A DNA stretch of 64,000 nt from Okapia johnstoni. Its lineage: Eukaryota > Chordata > Mammalia > Artiodactyla > Giraffidae. Of this stretch, positions 35,883 to 47,792 are shown one piece after another (positions within the stretch are counted from its first letter, which is position 1; every line of letters begins with the position of its first letter). A model generated the notes under the pieces. The model was given only the letters and a program-made list of their open reading frames with translations. It searched no databases and was not told where the DNA came from. The stretch is from assembly GCA_024291935.2 (NCBI GenBank), contig CM044315.1, positions 76,056,385 to 76,120,384 of the forward strand. The letters run 5' to 3'. A program made the position numbers and the translations under genes.

Positions 35883-36534
35883 CATCCAAACAGATATGTT
35901 CAGAACTTCAAAGCAGAATTTAAAAGAGTAGTATTTAGTTCACTTTAAAAAATATTGAGGGTCTTCATTGTGTCTAGTTCTATTGAGGCTGAGATTCGAA
36001 ACGAAATAGCCTCTGCCTCCAACAGTCCAATGAAGGAATTTACAGTCTAGCAGTGAAACAGTGAAGGCGTTCTGGAGAGTAGGTTATCCTGAATAAAGAC
36101 TGAGGAGGTAGAACTAAGCATGTTAAGACATTGGCCTGTCTTGACTGGGGAGTTCATTCAAAGGAGACTTAGGAACTGAAGTTGGAAAAGTCCTTTGGGA
36201 CCAGATCAGAGAAAGCCTTGAATGCCCTAGTACTAATATGAGGTTTTAGCTTATAGACAACAGGGAGCCAGAGAAGGTTCTTGAGTAACAGGTTTGCATG
36301 AAGAAATCACTGTGTTAACAGGAGGAGTGGGTAGTGTATGTAGGAGGAGATAGAGAAGGGGGGTCAGGCCATTTTACCCTAGACCAGTGATAACGTCCTC
36401 TTGGTATGATTTTGGGAGCATTGTGAAATCCATGCTTCATTCTCCAGTCAAGAAAGAAAATGTCCGGCAAGGACCAAGAATTTCTGCCACCAACTGACTT
36501 ATCAGTGAAGTTTCAGAATTAGGGAAAGGACTTG

Positions 36535-36770
36535 GCTAGGTGTCAGGCACTGCCTTAGGAATTTTCCATAATTTCAAAACAGCCACGTGAAGAAGACAGG
36601 GCAGAGATAATTGCTCTCATGTGGCTGATGAGGACACTGAAGGTGAGAAAGATGAAGTAATCTTCCCAAGGTCGCAGCAGATAGATGCGGGCATCAGAGT
36701 CTGGACCAGCACTATCTGATCCACAGCTTGTACTCTTAACCCCTCACTAATCAGCAGCAGAGGCTGGGAC
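36535..36770 (-). repeat. MIR SINE, well preserved
   Basis: Antisense MIR: gtgtcaggcactgccttagg, gctgatgaggacactgaagg, taatcttcccaaggtcgcag and cttgtactcttaacccctca. Confidence 0.82.
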
Positions 36771-38699
36771 TGTGAGGTTCCTTGTGCTTGAGTGTTGTGG
36801 AGAGAAGAGAGGAGTGAACGGAGGAACAGAGAGAAAAACAAAGAGCTGAGGAAACAGAGACCATTTTTTGACTCTAATGCCTCACCAAGGCCTGATTCAC
36901 AAGTAGATGCTGGAAACAGAGACGCAGTCATATCTGGAAAGACAGAGTGTCAGATGAGGGAGATCTCAGAAGAGATGGTGATCCTTTGCTGAAAGAATTA
37001 ATTCCCAGCTAGAAGATCAGCTCCACTCGCAGTCCAGACAGTGTTTCTGGAGGCCCTGGGGAGAAAGGTCATTTCTTACTGTGAGCAAGCACTCTGCTGC
37101 TCTCTCCTCACTTCAGCCGGCCAGTCCTCCAAGAGTTAACCCTCTGGTGCCAGCTCCAGGAGAGGGCAGTGATTTCCTGGTTTGCTCCCATCTGTGACCG
37201 TTGTCTTAGCTGGTGGGAGGCATCATCTGCAGTAATTAGGCTTCATTAAAATCCTGATTAATAACATCTTGCCTGGGCCAGACACATGATGGGATTGGCC
37301 TAGTCACTGTAAATGTTAGTGTTCTCTGCCGCTGTTTACACACGGCTAACACTCCTGCAAGGCCCAAAGGGGAGGAGACAGCAGAGGCTGCAGAAATGCC
37401 CCCACCCCAGGGAACCAGAGGCAAGGAGATAGAAATAGAGTCTGAGCATGGAGGACTTTGTAGGCAAGCTGAGCTCTAACTTACAGATGGCGCATCACCA
37501 ACTGGTGGCCCATCACTGATTCCTTCCTGCAGATGGTAGATTTGGCCAGGAGAGTGTTTGGTGCCCGGTGAGTTGTCTGGTGGTTGGTTTAATGTTGAGT
37601 CTGAAGGTCTTGGAGCATGGCTTTCACTGTCCAACTTGACACCGCGCCCCCTATTGTCTCAAACCTGTCGTTGCACACATTTATATTAGAAGCCCAGGGT
37701 CTGAAGACGTTTGAGCTCACGACCCTTGCGTACCTGAAGGCTAAGAGGTGAGACTGTAGAAAGAACAAGTTAATAGGCAGGGGATGTGTATAAACAGAAA
37801 TAGACATAGAAAGCCACAGAGAAACTGCTGAGATCAATTAAGTATTGCAGGGGCCAGACTGTATGAGGAGGAACCCAGAGGTAAAGATGTATGGATCGCC
37901 TGGGGGACCCCACATCATCTTGTGTAGTTGGAATGTGAGTGTAGGGTAGGGAGTGGGAGATATGGGTCAAGAGAAAGCTGCAGAGAAGATGGCAGGAAAC
38001 AGAACCCAGAGGAGGGCCTTGAATATCATGTTTAAATGGGCTTGGACTTGATCTAGAGAAAGTATGGAACCCATTAAAAAGGGGTTTAAGTTAGAGAGAG
38101 ACGGGGTCATATCTGCATCTTAGAAATGTCACTCTGGCAACAATGATGAGAATGGACTGGACAGCAGCAAGGAGAGACCAGTTGCAGTCACCTTGAGACA
38201 CAACCCTGAGGCCTGAACCAGGGCAGAGGCAAACACGAAAGCCATTTCTGAGGTGGACACCATGGGAGATCCATTGATTTCCTTCCTTGGGGAAGACAGC
38301 AGTGCTGCTGGATGACTGGAGCCCTGGCTGCTGGGCCCATTGTGTTTAGAGGAGAAAGTACACAAATGGAGGAATACTGACCTCACACCTGACTTTCTAA
38401 AGAGAAACCAAGGCACATGGGAAGACCAACATCCAATATGAGAAGGGAAGAGAAAACCCTGGTTTCAGTCTCCTAATCTCTCTTCTCTTGGATACTACCA
38501 TAGCAGTTGAACTTTGACAAATTTTAATCAGAACTCACAGCTATGCCTGATTCTACAGATCAGAACACTAGGTTTCCCAAACAGCTACCTTCCCAAAGCT
38601 ACTGGTGGTCGAACTTTTTTTTTACAATGTCTTTTCTATATTTAGGAAATGTATTTCTTTTTCTTTGTACCTATATCACTGCTGTCTGTTTATCTGTAT
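36771..38699. other. Intron with old unassigned repeats
   Basis: 37980-38270 resembles the unassigned family also seen at 18480 and 36180. 37190-37300 is A/T-rich and repeat-free. No gene seen. Confidence 0.45.
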
Positions 38700-38900
38700 G
38701 TTACCTTTCCTGTTTACCTCTATTTCTCACTCATTCTCTTTTTGTTTTGAGAGTTTCTTTGTGTGTTACTTCTCTCTGTATCTCTCCCTCTCTGTGTTTC
38801 CCCTTTGTTCTCATTCTCTCTCTCTCTCTCTCTCTCTGTCCCTTCTCCCTCCATCCCCCTCTTACCCTACTCTGTCTCTTTCTCTCTGTCCCCAGTTCTG
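38700..38900 (+). repeat. (TC)n-centred pyrimidine-rich tract
   Basis: An uninterrupted TC run at about 38813-38837 within 200 bases of C/T-rich sequence. Low complexity. Confidence 0.85.
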
Positions 38901-39499
38901 TTCAGACAAATGACTCAGGGATGCAGCCAGTCTCTGCCCAGTGGCTAAGCTAATTGATGGCTGATGTAGAATTGCCTAAACGAGGAACTCTTGTCATTAG
39001 CAAGAGATGGGTTGCCTTGGCCTGCAACTAGGAAACCTTTGAAATCCTGCATCTAAATTGCCATTCTTTTGACTGCTACTAGTGATGCTAATTAGCTGTG
39101 TTAATTGGATGTTTTGATATTCGAAAAGCAAAGCAATCCAACTCCTTCCTCCAGAAAGCCAAAATTATTAATGAACTTGGCAGCAGCCTTGGCTGTCTTT
39201 CCACAGAGGGCACAGCCAAAGATTTCGGTGCAGAGAAAAGGGTTGTTCCGAGGAAGAGTCTTGCTATTTCCTAGGGAGAAGGCGAGGCTGGGAAGCTGGC
39301 CATGGAGCTTCCTAGTGGTGAAATCCCACGGTGGAACAGGAGAGCCTCAAATCTGGAGACGAGAGACCAACATAAGGGATTTGCCTCTGCTCTGTCATCA
39401 CCTGCCATGAGACAGGGCAACCATGCATCCCAATGCCTAGGACAGTGCCTCATACACAGTTAGCTGCTAACAGTTGTGACTGAGTGAATAACTAACATG

Positions 39500-39605
39500 A
39501 GCACTGATTTGGGAGTCATCAGATTTGAATCTCAGTTCAATCACTTTCTAGCTTGATAATTTAAGCAAAAGTAAATTCACTTCCCTGGGTCTCAGATTTC
39601 CCTCC
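39500..39605 (+). repeat. MIR SINE relic
   Basis: Sense fragment: gggagtcatcagatttgaat, ctcagttcaatcactttcta and ttcacttccctgggtctcag. Confidence 0.65.
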
Positions 39606-40254
39606 AACCACATATTAGTGAAAGTTCTGATAAGTATAATTCTCTCTAACCTGCTGTATTTTCATCTCAACAAAAATGGTCCCCAGTACCTGCTGCCTAA
39701 CCTGCCTCACGATCTCACCGAGATTATAAAACAATGTGCTTAAAGCTAAGGAAAAGACAGATACAGAATTCTGTGTGTACGCAGAGAACGGAGCAACTAA
39801 GCAACTAATTCAGCCTCAAGGGATCTGGGAAGACTTCCTTGATAGGACAGATTTTGAGCTGGGTCTACAAGGGTGATTAAACTTCACCAAGAGACAAAGC
39901 AAGAGTGGGAAGAAGAGGAAGACATTCCACAAGGGTCAGAGAGCCCAGAGCCATGCATGAGCCCCTCACTGCTCTAAAATAAGAGGCCGACGTGATCTCT
40001 TAGAGTATTTTTTTAAGGGAGAAAACCGTAATCCTGGACAGGAACAAGATCTAGGAAGAGAAAGATTTTGAGTGTGGAGGAACACTGACATCTCACTCAC
40101 CATTCGGAGGAATTTTCTCCAGGAAACCAAGCCTACAGTCTGGTTAATTGGCTTTTGGATGTTTTCGAAACCTATAAGGAAAGGCATAGCTCAGCTAGAT
40201 TGATCATGACTTGCAAAGACCCAATACAAAGATTAATGTGTGATTACTGCATCT

Positions 40255-40905
40255 TAAAAGTGTTACCAGACCAAACTGGGGTCCATTTGCCCGCCACAGA
40301 GCAAAGCCAATCTAATGACACTGGGTTGTAGTAAAGGGAAGTACAGTGTTTATTGCAGGCACCAAGCAAGGAGAACATGCAGCAAAAGACCCAAACTCCC
40401 CTGACAGGTTTCAGAGAAGGGTATTTAAAGGCAAATTTTGGGGTGAGGGTTGTAGGTTGCATGGTCAGTTCATGGACTTTCAGTGGTTTGTAGTGAGATA
40501 ACAAAGTGATGTTTCAGTAATGTTAATCATCAACCTTTTGGTCCCAACCAGTCTTTGTGCTTGAGTTCAACATGTAGTCAGCATCCTCCACCTGGGTTGG
40601 CAGTGGTGGGGTGTCTTAGTTCCTGCAGAACAACTCAAAGATATGCATTGGATTGTTATATATATCCCTTAAGGAGGAACTAGAACTCTTTTATCACCAA
40701 ACTATTGCTCAAGCTAATATTACTTTTCTTGCTTGACTATTTTACCTTTGTTTCTGTGTTATCTAACTTGTGTTATTAGTAACTGCTTGAGTCTGCTCTT
40801 TGAAACTCAGGAAGACCTAGGAGACTAAAATCTTTTTCTAAAAGCAAGAAACGGGGGATATGGAGGGGTTTTTATACCCATAGCAACACTTTCAGTTTCA
40901 AAAGT
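40255..40905 (-). mobile_element. Probable solo LTR of an endogenous retrovirus (ruminant ERVK-like)
   Basis: Read on the minus strand the order is U3 (right), a TATA-like TTTAAATA (complement of 40422-40429), then AATAAA (complement of 40349-40354) about 70 bases further, then about 90 bases to a TG-type end near 40259. That spacing is what an LTR promoter, R region and poly(A) signal look like. The phrase order matches a bovine LTR family I recall. No gag, pol or env sequence is adjacent, so it looks solo. Outer edges are approximate and no target duplication was confirmed. Confidence 0.7.
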
Positions 40906-40962
40906 GTTGGTAGAGCTAATCTAATCTAATCTGCCCTTTTGACAGAAGAAGAAAGAGTGGGG

Positions 40963-40986
40963 GAGAGAGAGAGAGAGAGAGAGAGA
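40963..40986 (+). repeat. (GA)12 microsatellite
   Basis: Twelve GA units, preceded by four CTAAT units at about 40913-40932. Confidence 0.92.
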
Positions 40987-41384
40987 AAGGCAAAAAAGGA
41001 AGCTTTCTTAAGACCGTAATATTTTGAATTATTTCCACTTTACAAATGTGATACTCCTGTGCATATCTCTATTTTGATCCTTTCACTTCATATTGAAGGA
41101 TCATCAGAAGTTGATCAGGTAGAGAATTTTGAAAGAGCATCTCTCATGCAAAGACATGAATGATAATGGAGCCTTGGAAATGACTAGCATTAAAGTGTGG
41201 CCAGGGCACAGGGTGGGTATGGGGAAGAGGCTGGACAGGTAGGCAGGCTTCAGATTATAAAAGGTTGTTGTTCCAGATAGAGATTGGAAATTTATCCTGA
41301 ATGCAAAGAGGAGCCTTCTTCAGGTTCTAAAAACAAAGGACTGCACAATATAGGGATGTTGCATCATCTCTCTATGATGTTCCT

Positions 41385-41500
41385 TTGCATAATGTCTGGT
41401 AGACTATGAACTCTCAAAGGGGGCTACTCCTGTCTGATTGATCTCTGTATCTTCCAGGAACATAGTAGGTGTTCATAATTTCTGGTTGAATAAAATTGAG
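41385..41500 (+). repeat. L2 LINE 3' end relic
   Basis: Sense L2 terminal phrases: gactatgaactctcaaaggg, gatctctgtatcttccagga and acatagtaggtgttcataat. Confidence 0.65.
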
Positions 41501-41540
41501 GTGGATCCAGAATGGTTAAATGACTCATACAACATCACTG

Positions 41541-41719
41541 AGAAAGATTGAAGGCAGGAGGAGAAGGGGACAACAGAGGATGAGATGGTTGGATGGCATC
41601 ACCAACTCAATGGACATGAGTTTGAGCAAGCTCCAGGAGTTGGTGATGGACAGGGAGGCCTGGCGTGCTGCAGTCCATAGGGTTGCAAAGAATTGGACAC
41701 AACTGAACAACTGAATTGA
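41541..41719 (+). mobile_element. BovB-derived 3' fragment with perfect 12-bp target duplication
   Basis: Sense BovB/ART2 3' end (ggaggagaaggggacaacag; gttggatggcatcaccaact; gttggtgatggacagggagg) flanked by ACAACATCACTG at 41529-41540 and 41720-41731. It therefore moved as a 180-base unit. Confidence 0.95.
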
Positions 41720-42699
41720 ACAACATCACTGTGAAACCTGGTGGAAAAATGGGCATTTCCTCAGGCCAGAGCTTCTGCAGATTTATTACTAAATCATACA
41801 TCCCTGGGTACCAAGTCTCAGCTGATTCATGGTTTTTGGATTTGAATGCATCTGTGTGACATAATCTAGGGGCAGAGCTAATTACCCTCCAGATCTTCTT
41901 ATATAACAAGACCCATTGATGTCCCATTCCAGAGGTACTCTCCTGGGCAACCCATTGCCATTATCAAATATTTAAGGATCACCTACCACAGTCTAAGGCC
42001 TGGGGTAGAGGAAGATGAGTCAGACATGGTGGCTGTGCTCAAGGATAGTCTGAATTTAAACATCTCAAGACATAGACAAAACTGGGTGTCTCTCTGTATC
42101 CGTGGTACTCAGCATTTACTCAAGGAGTTGGTTGAATGATTGGTTGAAGGAACTTGAGAAGACAGAAAAAAGGATACCTATATATATATCTTATGTTATC
42201 CATGTCTATCTTACATCATATGGTGGAAAGTTATAGGTATTATAAAAGAGGAATGAAGTTCAGAGGGGAAGGGAGTACTTCCAGGAACAAGGTTCTAAAA
42301 TTTCGTGAAGGATGTGGGGTCTAGGCTAAGCCTTGAAAGATGACCAGGAAGGAGACTAAGATGGAGTGCAAACATGAGCAAAGGCACAGGCTTCATAGAT
42401 GATTATTTAACAAGTGTCCATTCAGCATCAGCTGTGTGCCAGGTACTGTGAGAACAATGAGGGTACTAAACTGCTCTCCTAGAATTTATAATCCCAAAGA
42501 GGAAAGTGGCAGGTCGACGAGTGTGTGGGTGTCTGTGTGTCTCTGTGTGTGTTGGTATAGACTGGGGAAGGACAGGCTCACAGGATTAAGGGGAGGATCC
42601 AGAGATTTGGCTGGATCAAGAGCATTCAAAGGATCTAAACTTTCAGATCACGTTAGGCCTTTATTCTCCAGCAGCATAAAAGGTGTTTGATGTGGAAGG

Positions 42700-42915
42700 A
42701 AAGGAAACTAGCAGTGACTGAGCTCTTGCTACACACCAGTGAAAAGTGCTTTGCGTACAATATTCTTATTTAATCTTCTAAACCACTTTGAAGTAGGTCT
42801 GTGTATCCCCGTTTTACAAATGAGGAGGCCAAGTTTAAGTGACTGGTTAGCAGTGGGATCTTTGTGGCTCCAGAGTCCTTGATTTTCTTTTTTGTACAGC
42901 ACCATGCTGATCAGA
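42700..42915 (-). repeat. MIR SINE relic
   Basis: Antisense MIR: gtgctttgcgtacaatattc, gtgtatccccgttttacaaa, tgaggaggccaagtttaagt and tggctccagagtccttgatt. Confidence 0.8.
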
Positions 42916-42977
42916 TAGCATGCTCATTCTGTACCCTCTCCTTGAGCCTTGGTTGATTGGGGGTTGGGCGAAGTACC

Positions 42978-43045
42978 TGTGTGTGTTTGTGTGTATGTTT
43001 GTGTACACATGTGTGTGCTTGTGCGTGCATGCATGTGCTTGCTCA
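42978..43045 (+). repeat. Imperfect (TG)n tract
   Basis: Alternating TG with TGTA, TTTG and GCATGCATG interruptions. Moderately Z-DNA-prone, but much less regular than the 15307 tract. Confidence 0.85.
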
Positions 43046-43210
43046 TATTTTCCTGTAGACAGGTAACAATTGTGGACAAGGGAGACTGATTACTTCCATC
43101 CAATTAATGCTCTGTTCATTCTTGCTGTCTCCTTGTTATTAGAATTAATTGCCGCTGATTACTCTGTGTAGAAGAGAAAGGACTGTCATCAGCAATTCTA
43201 CTTGGAGGAT
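43045..43210 (+). other. Repeat-free A/T-rich stretch with homeodomain-like cores
   Basis: Contains several ATTAAT/AATTAA cores (ccaattaatgctc; agaattaattgccgctgatt) and no recognisable transposon. A candidate conserved non-coding element; conservation is unknown. Confidence 0.3.
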
Positions 43211-44050
43211 AAAAACATTCTAATGGAAAATAAAACTGGTTCCTGAGGACTTGGATTAAGAAATTCTCTCTGGTGGAGAAAGATTAGGCATGCTTTGACC
43301 AAGATCAATGTTCTATGACCCTACCTGGGTTGGAGGACAACATGCCCCTGTTCTGGTCAGCAGGAAACAGATAAAAGCAAGTGAAGAAATACATTTATTT
43401 GGAAAATTGATTGTGTATAAAAAAGTCTATATGACTTTGTAAGTCTCTTCCTGCTCTGTAAGTTTAGGATGTTTGATGAGGTAAACTCCAAGGTCCTGTA
43501 GCAGTAGAATTCCTTTGGTTGCAAGTGACAAAAAACCCAACTCAAACTGACTTAAGTAAAAAGGGGAATTACTTAGCTTACAAAATTTTAAGATCTGAAG
43601 GAATACCGGTCTCAGGAGTGCCTGGATCAAAAGACTCGAGCAAGGTCATCTTGGTGTCAAGCTGCCACCTGAACATTGGCTCCATTCTCTTACAGGCTGT
43701 CTTCCCTCTAGAAGCAAAATGTCATCTCCTGGTGGCTAGCCCACCCTCTCTGCATTAAAGGTGATTCTCCCTCTCACAAGCCCCAGAACTGAGTCTCGCT
43801 GGGCTTATGCCATGACTGACCAATCACTGTGGCCAGAGGAAGTCAGTGCTCTGCTGGCCAGGAAAGGGGCAACTCTATCCCCACAGAGAGTCTGGGCAGA
43901 GTCAACTCCTCCTGAGCCCTGGGGACTGAGCCTGGGGGTTCAATAGGGGAAAACGCGATGTTGTGAAAGAGGACGAAGCAGGAAACCCATCAAAGCAGGT
44001 GTCCACTATTGGTACCTTCTTGCTCAGGCATTTTATGATTCTCTAACCAC

Positions 44051-44260
44051 CAGTGTGGCTCAGTCAGTAAAGAATCTGCCTACAATGCAGGAGACCTGTG
44101 TTCGAGCCCTGGGTTGGGATGATCCCTGGGTTGAGAAGGCAATGGCAACCCACTCCAGAATAGTTGCCTGGAGAACTCCATGAACAGACGAACCTATTGG
44201 GTTATAGTCCAAGGGTTCACAAAGAGTCAGACATGACTGAGCGACTAGCACTTTCACTTT
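44051..44260 (+). repeat. Bov-tA SINE
   Basis: Sense copy from cagtgtggctcagtcagtaa to gactgagcgactagcacttt; middle block ggcaatggcaacccactcca. Short flanks aaccac (44045-44050) and caaccac (44261-44267) may be the target duplication. Confidence 0.93.
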
Positions 44261-44373
44261 CAACCACTGGTTCACTGTCAAGTTCAACCTGAAAAATAGA
44301 AAGGTCAGTGAAGTTCAGGGAGAACTTGAAGTCAGGAGGTGTGGTTAAATTCAAAAGAGAGAATAAAGTCTTT

Positions 44374-44622
44374 AAAAAAAAAATTCAGGAATAATTGAGT
44401 CAGTTGTTCTTGCGTTTGTTTTTTTTAATTCTTAAATACTTATTTACTTGACTGTGCTGGGTCTTAGTTGTAGCACGTAGATCTTCAGTCTTCTTTGTGG
44501 CCTGTGGGGTCCTTAGTTGCATAATGCAAACTCTTAGTTGCAGCATGTGAGATCTAGTTCCCTGACCAGAGATCGAACCTGGGAGTGTGGAGTCTTAGCC
44601 ACTGGACCACCAGGAAAGTCCC
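44374..44622 (-). repeat. CHR-type tRNA-derived SINE with 13-bp target duplication
   Basis: Antisense copy (gatctagttccctgaccaga; actggaccaccaggaaagtc) bounded by identical GAATAAAGTCTTT at 44361-44373 and 44623-44635. The first 35 bases after the left copy are A-rich and not SINE-like. Confidence 0.9.
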
Positions 44623-44629
44623 GAATAAA

Positions 44630-44800
44630 GTCTTTTTGAGCATCTGCTTTATGTTAGGGTCCATATAGGGTACCCTCATATTCATTATGTCATTCAATTT
44701 TCACAAGACTCTAGTTAGTAGCCATTGTCATTCCCATCTTCCAGAAAAGGAAATTGGGAATTAGGGAGTGGATCCCTTGTCCAAGGTTTATTGATATATT
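44630..44800 (-). repeat. MIR SINE relic
   Basis: Antisense MIR: catctgctttatgttagggt, ccattgtcattcccatcttc and ggatcccttgtccaaggttt. Confidence 0.72.
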
Positions 44801-46557
44801 CAGTTACTTATTCTTCCCACAAACATTTCTTTTGTGGGGTTATATTAGGCTCTGGGGAAATAAGGATGTGGAAGATACAGGCTCTGCCATCTCTCATAGG
44901 GAAGAGACACAAACAACAGTGAAGATTATGGGTGCAGTGGGTTCAGTCCTGGGCTGGAGGGTGCAAGGCCATGCTCCCTTTTGTCTCGTCCAGGCACAGC
45001 TCCAAGGTTTCTTGCTCCTCATAGGTGGGACATTTTTCTCAGAGTCTATGGTTCTACAGGAGCCTGTGTTGCTGGAGGCCCAGTAGTACTCAGTTGGCTT
45101 CACCCTTCAGCTGTAGCTAACTAGTTGTCAAAGGAACCTGGCCCCTCTACCTCAGGATCACCTGCATGGAACTATAGGGTCATCGTTTCTTCCACAAAAC
45201 CTACTCATCTCTACATCCAGGCTATCATTGGTGATATCCAAGGCCACCTTCTTCTCTTCACCAGATGGTCCCTCTTCCAGGATCCCTGCTTCTGGACTTT
45301 TCCTCCTTTGCCAGAGTGACAGAAGATCAAGGACATTTCCCTTCTGGAGTCTGTGATGTTTGCTTTCAGATTTGCTACCACCAATGCCCACAGCTCAGCA
45401 TTTCTCATCTCACCACCACATTTTCCATCAGTCACCATTTCTCTTTCTAGTGAAGTCTTGAGACAACCTTGGCTTAGGAAGAGGGAGTGGCCAGAATTCC
45501 TTCCAGATTCCCACCATTAGCAGCAAAATGTGAATTGAACACCTATTGTGTCCTACCTTCTGTTGGGCACAGAGGAAATCATGACAAACAAAGCAGGCAG
45601 CTTTTGCAATTAGGGAACTTAATGGTCTTCAGAGGAGACAGTATCACAGACGTGGGTAGAGTTACCAATGCGAGTGGACAATGAAGGAGTGCCAGCAGGT
45701 CCAGGAGGGTGTGTGACCATGCCACTGGCATGGCTAGGAGGTCAGGGGAGGCTTTCTGGAGGGAGTGGCAGTTGAGCTGAGGGCTAAGGAATTGGTAGGA
45801 GTTACCTAGAGCCAGTGAGGCAGGAGGTCTGCCATGCACGGAGTGTGAAGTGGCACATGACTGGTCTAAGAAATCCTCCTGCCCGATGGAGAGATGAGAG
45901 CATGGGATAGAGTATGACTTGTCTTATTGTTATTAAAACCGAGCAGGACTGAATGAGATGTGTAACAGGCATGTTTGATATCCTGACACTGAGCAGATCC
46001 TGGTTAGCATTTGTCAAAGGGAGGGAGGCAGCCAGGCAGACCAACAGGCCAGCTGGCCCAACGGAGGTGTGGGAGAGTGAGAACAGAAAAGTTCCAGAGA
46101 AAATACATTCTCTCCCAAAGACTGGATAAATGTGTTAGTCTCATGAGACATTTAAATCCAGCTTGTTCCCCATCTTGTGAGTCAGAAAGCTTCAGCTTTG
46201 CCTGACGTGAAACCAAGACATCCCCCCACAGAGCAGTAGATACCAGGAAACGACAGAAACCAGACATTCCAACGGAGCCTCATTATAGGAATCAGAGAAG
46301 TCACCTAGCACAACTGTGCAGCAAAATTAAATTAGGTGAGAAGGGTGCCAAGAAAGCTACTCTGGGGAGCACAGAGCTCCTGGCTTCTAGGCGTCACATT
46401 CAGACAACTTGTCCAGGAGTAACAGGGACACCTCTACCCTGTTCTTCAAGACATGAATCTGGTGAGCTAGCTTTGACACCTTTCCTAATCCAGCCTCCAC
46501 TGCAAGCACCCTACGTTCAACCCCCAAATCACATCAGTTTTGCTTTACAAATATTTC
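44801..46557. other. Intron, mostly unassigned
   Basis: 45540-45860 is old repeat-like (cctattgtgtcctaccttct; aggctttctggagggagtgg). No coding evidence in the rest. Confidence 0.45.
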
Positions 46558-46682
46558 TAATTCTATTCTGCAGCATGCAAACTCTAAGTTGCGGCATGTG
46601 GGATCTAGTTCCCTAACCAGGGATCAAATCTGGGCCCCCTGCATTGAGATCGTTAGTCACTGGACCACCAGGGAAGCCCCTG
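46558..46682 (-). repeat. CHR-type tRNA-derived SINE, partial
   Basis: Antisense: gcatgtgggatctagttccc, taaccagggatcaaatctgg and actggaccaccagggaagcc. Confidence 0.88.
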
Positions 46683-46809
46683 AACATAGAATTTTTAAAA
46701 TAATTTTTTTCATCTCTCTGTCCTTCTGTCTCTCTGTCCTTCTTTTTCTCCTTCTTTAATCTTTCCTTTTTGGTATGTTTGTCTTCTCCCTGCCTCTGTT
46801 AATAGGCCT

Positions 46810-47085
46810 GCTGCTGCTGCTGCTAAGTCGCTTCAGTCGTGTCCGACTCTGTACAACCCCATAGACGGCAGCCCGCCAGGCTCCTCTGTCCCTGGGATTC
46901 TCCAGGCAAGAACACTGGAGTGGGGTGCCATTTCCTTCTCCAGTGCATGAAGGGGAAAAGTGAAAGTGAAGTCGCTCAGTCGTGTCCGACTCTTTGCGAC
47001 CCCATGGGCTGTAGCCTACTAGGCTCCTCCATCCATGGGATTTTCCAGGCAAGAGTACTGGAGTGGGGTGCCATTGCCTTCTCCG
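46810..47085 (-). repeat. Bov-A2 type dimeric SINE with perfect 12-bp target duplication
   Basis: Two Bov-A monomers in tandem on the minus strand, each with CGTGTCCGACTCT and a GGAGTGGGGTGCCATT block (46845-46935 and 46979-47075). A (CTG)n run marks the tail. Identical GTTAATAGGCCT at 46798-46809 and 47086-47097 bounds the whole dimer, so it is one insertion, and it looks young. Confidence 0.96.
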
Positions 47086-47199
47086 GTTAATAGGCCTAAC
47101 ATGTGTTAAATGACTCTGGAAACAAATTTAAACCTGACATACCCTTGTCCTTAAAGAGCTCATGCTTTGTTGGCCATGACAGGCCTATAAATAATGATA

Positions 47200-47395
47200 A
47201 TTTTAAAAGCTGCTACTTGGCAGCCTTGTGCTAAGTGCTTTGGGTATATAATTTCTAATCAGCACAATTGTACCGTGAGGTAGGTCATTTCAGAGATGAG
47301 AAAACTGAGGCTCAGAGAAGCTAAGTAACTTGCCCAAGCGGCCAAGATTAAAACCAATGCTCTCAGATCCTAAAACCCACATTTAATGATATCAC
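47200..47395 (-). repeat. MIR SINE, well preserved
   Basis: Antisense MIR: cttgtgctaagtgctttggg, tgagaaaactgaggctcaga, gaagctaagtaacttgccca and accaatgctctcagatccta. Confidence 0.88.
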
Positions 47396-47442
47396 AGGAC
47401 ACAGTGTCAAGAGACAAGGCTTAGGCCAGTTTATGGAAAGCC

Positions 47443-47784
47443 GGGAATGCCAGAGTTCAGGGTTTAGGTCTTGTACAGGAATCAGCTTAGGGTTGTAAGT
47501 CAGGTAGTGATGAGGTTACAACTATGAGAATGTCACTCTCAATGAAAATGGGGAGAAACTGAAGGCAAGAAGACCGATTAGGAGACTGAAGCAATTGTTC
47601 AGATAAGAAATAAGGGAATGCCAGAGTTCAGGGTTTAGGTCTTGTACAGGAATCAGCTTAGGGTTGTAAGTCAGGTAGTGATGAGGTTACAACTATGAGA
47701 ATGTCACTCTCAATGAAAATGGGGAGAAACTGAAGGCAAGAAGACCGATTAGGAGACTGAAGCAATTGTTCAGATAAGAAATAA
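47443..47784 (+). repeat. Perfect 171-bp tandem duplication
   Basis: 47443-47613 and 47614-47784 are identical base for base by eye, from gggaatgccagagttcaggg to cagataagaaataa. The right end of the second copy falls inside the left target duplication of the L1 fragment that follows. Confidence 0.97.
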
Positions 47785-47792
47785 GGATCTGA

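Larger units (their letters stand above)
42916..44040. other. Intron with TG tract, repeat-free stretch and an old repeat
   Basis: After the TG tract and the repeat-free 43045-43210 segment, 43480-43880 has the wording of an old mammalian repeat (ggttgcaagtgacaaaaaac; aactcaaactgacttaagta), family not assigned. Confidence 0.5.

Noticed and set aside
47443..47784. CRISPR-like or satellite array
   Set aside because: Only two contiguous 171-base units without spacers; a simple tandem duplication in a mammalian intron.
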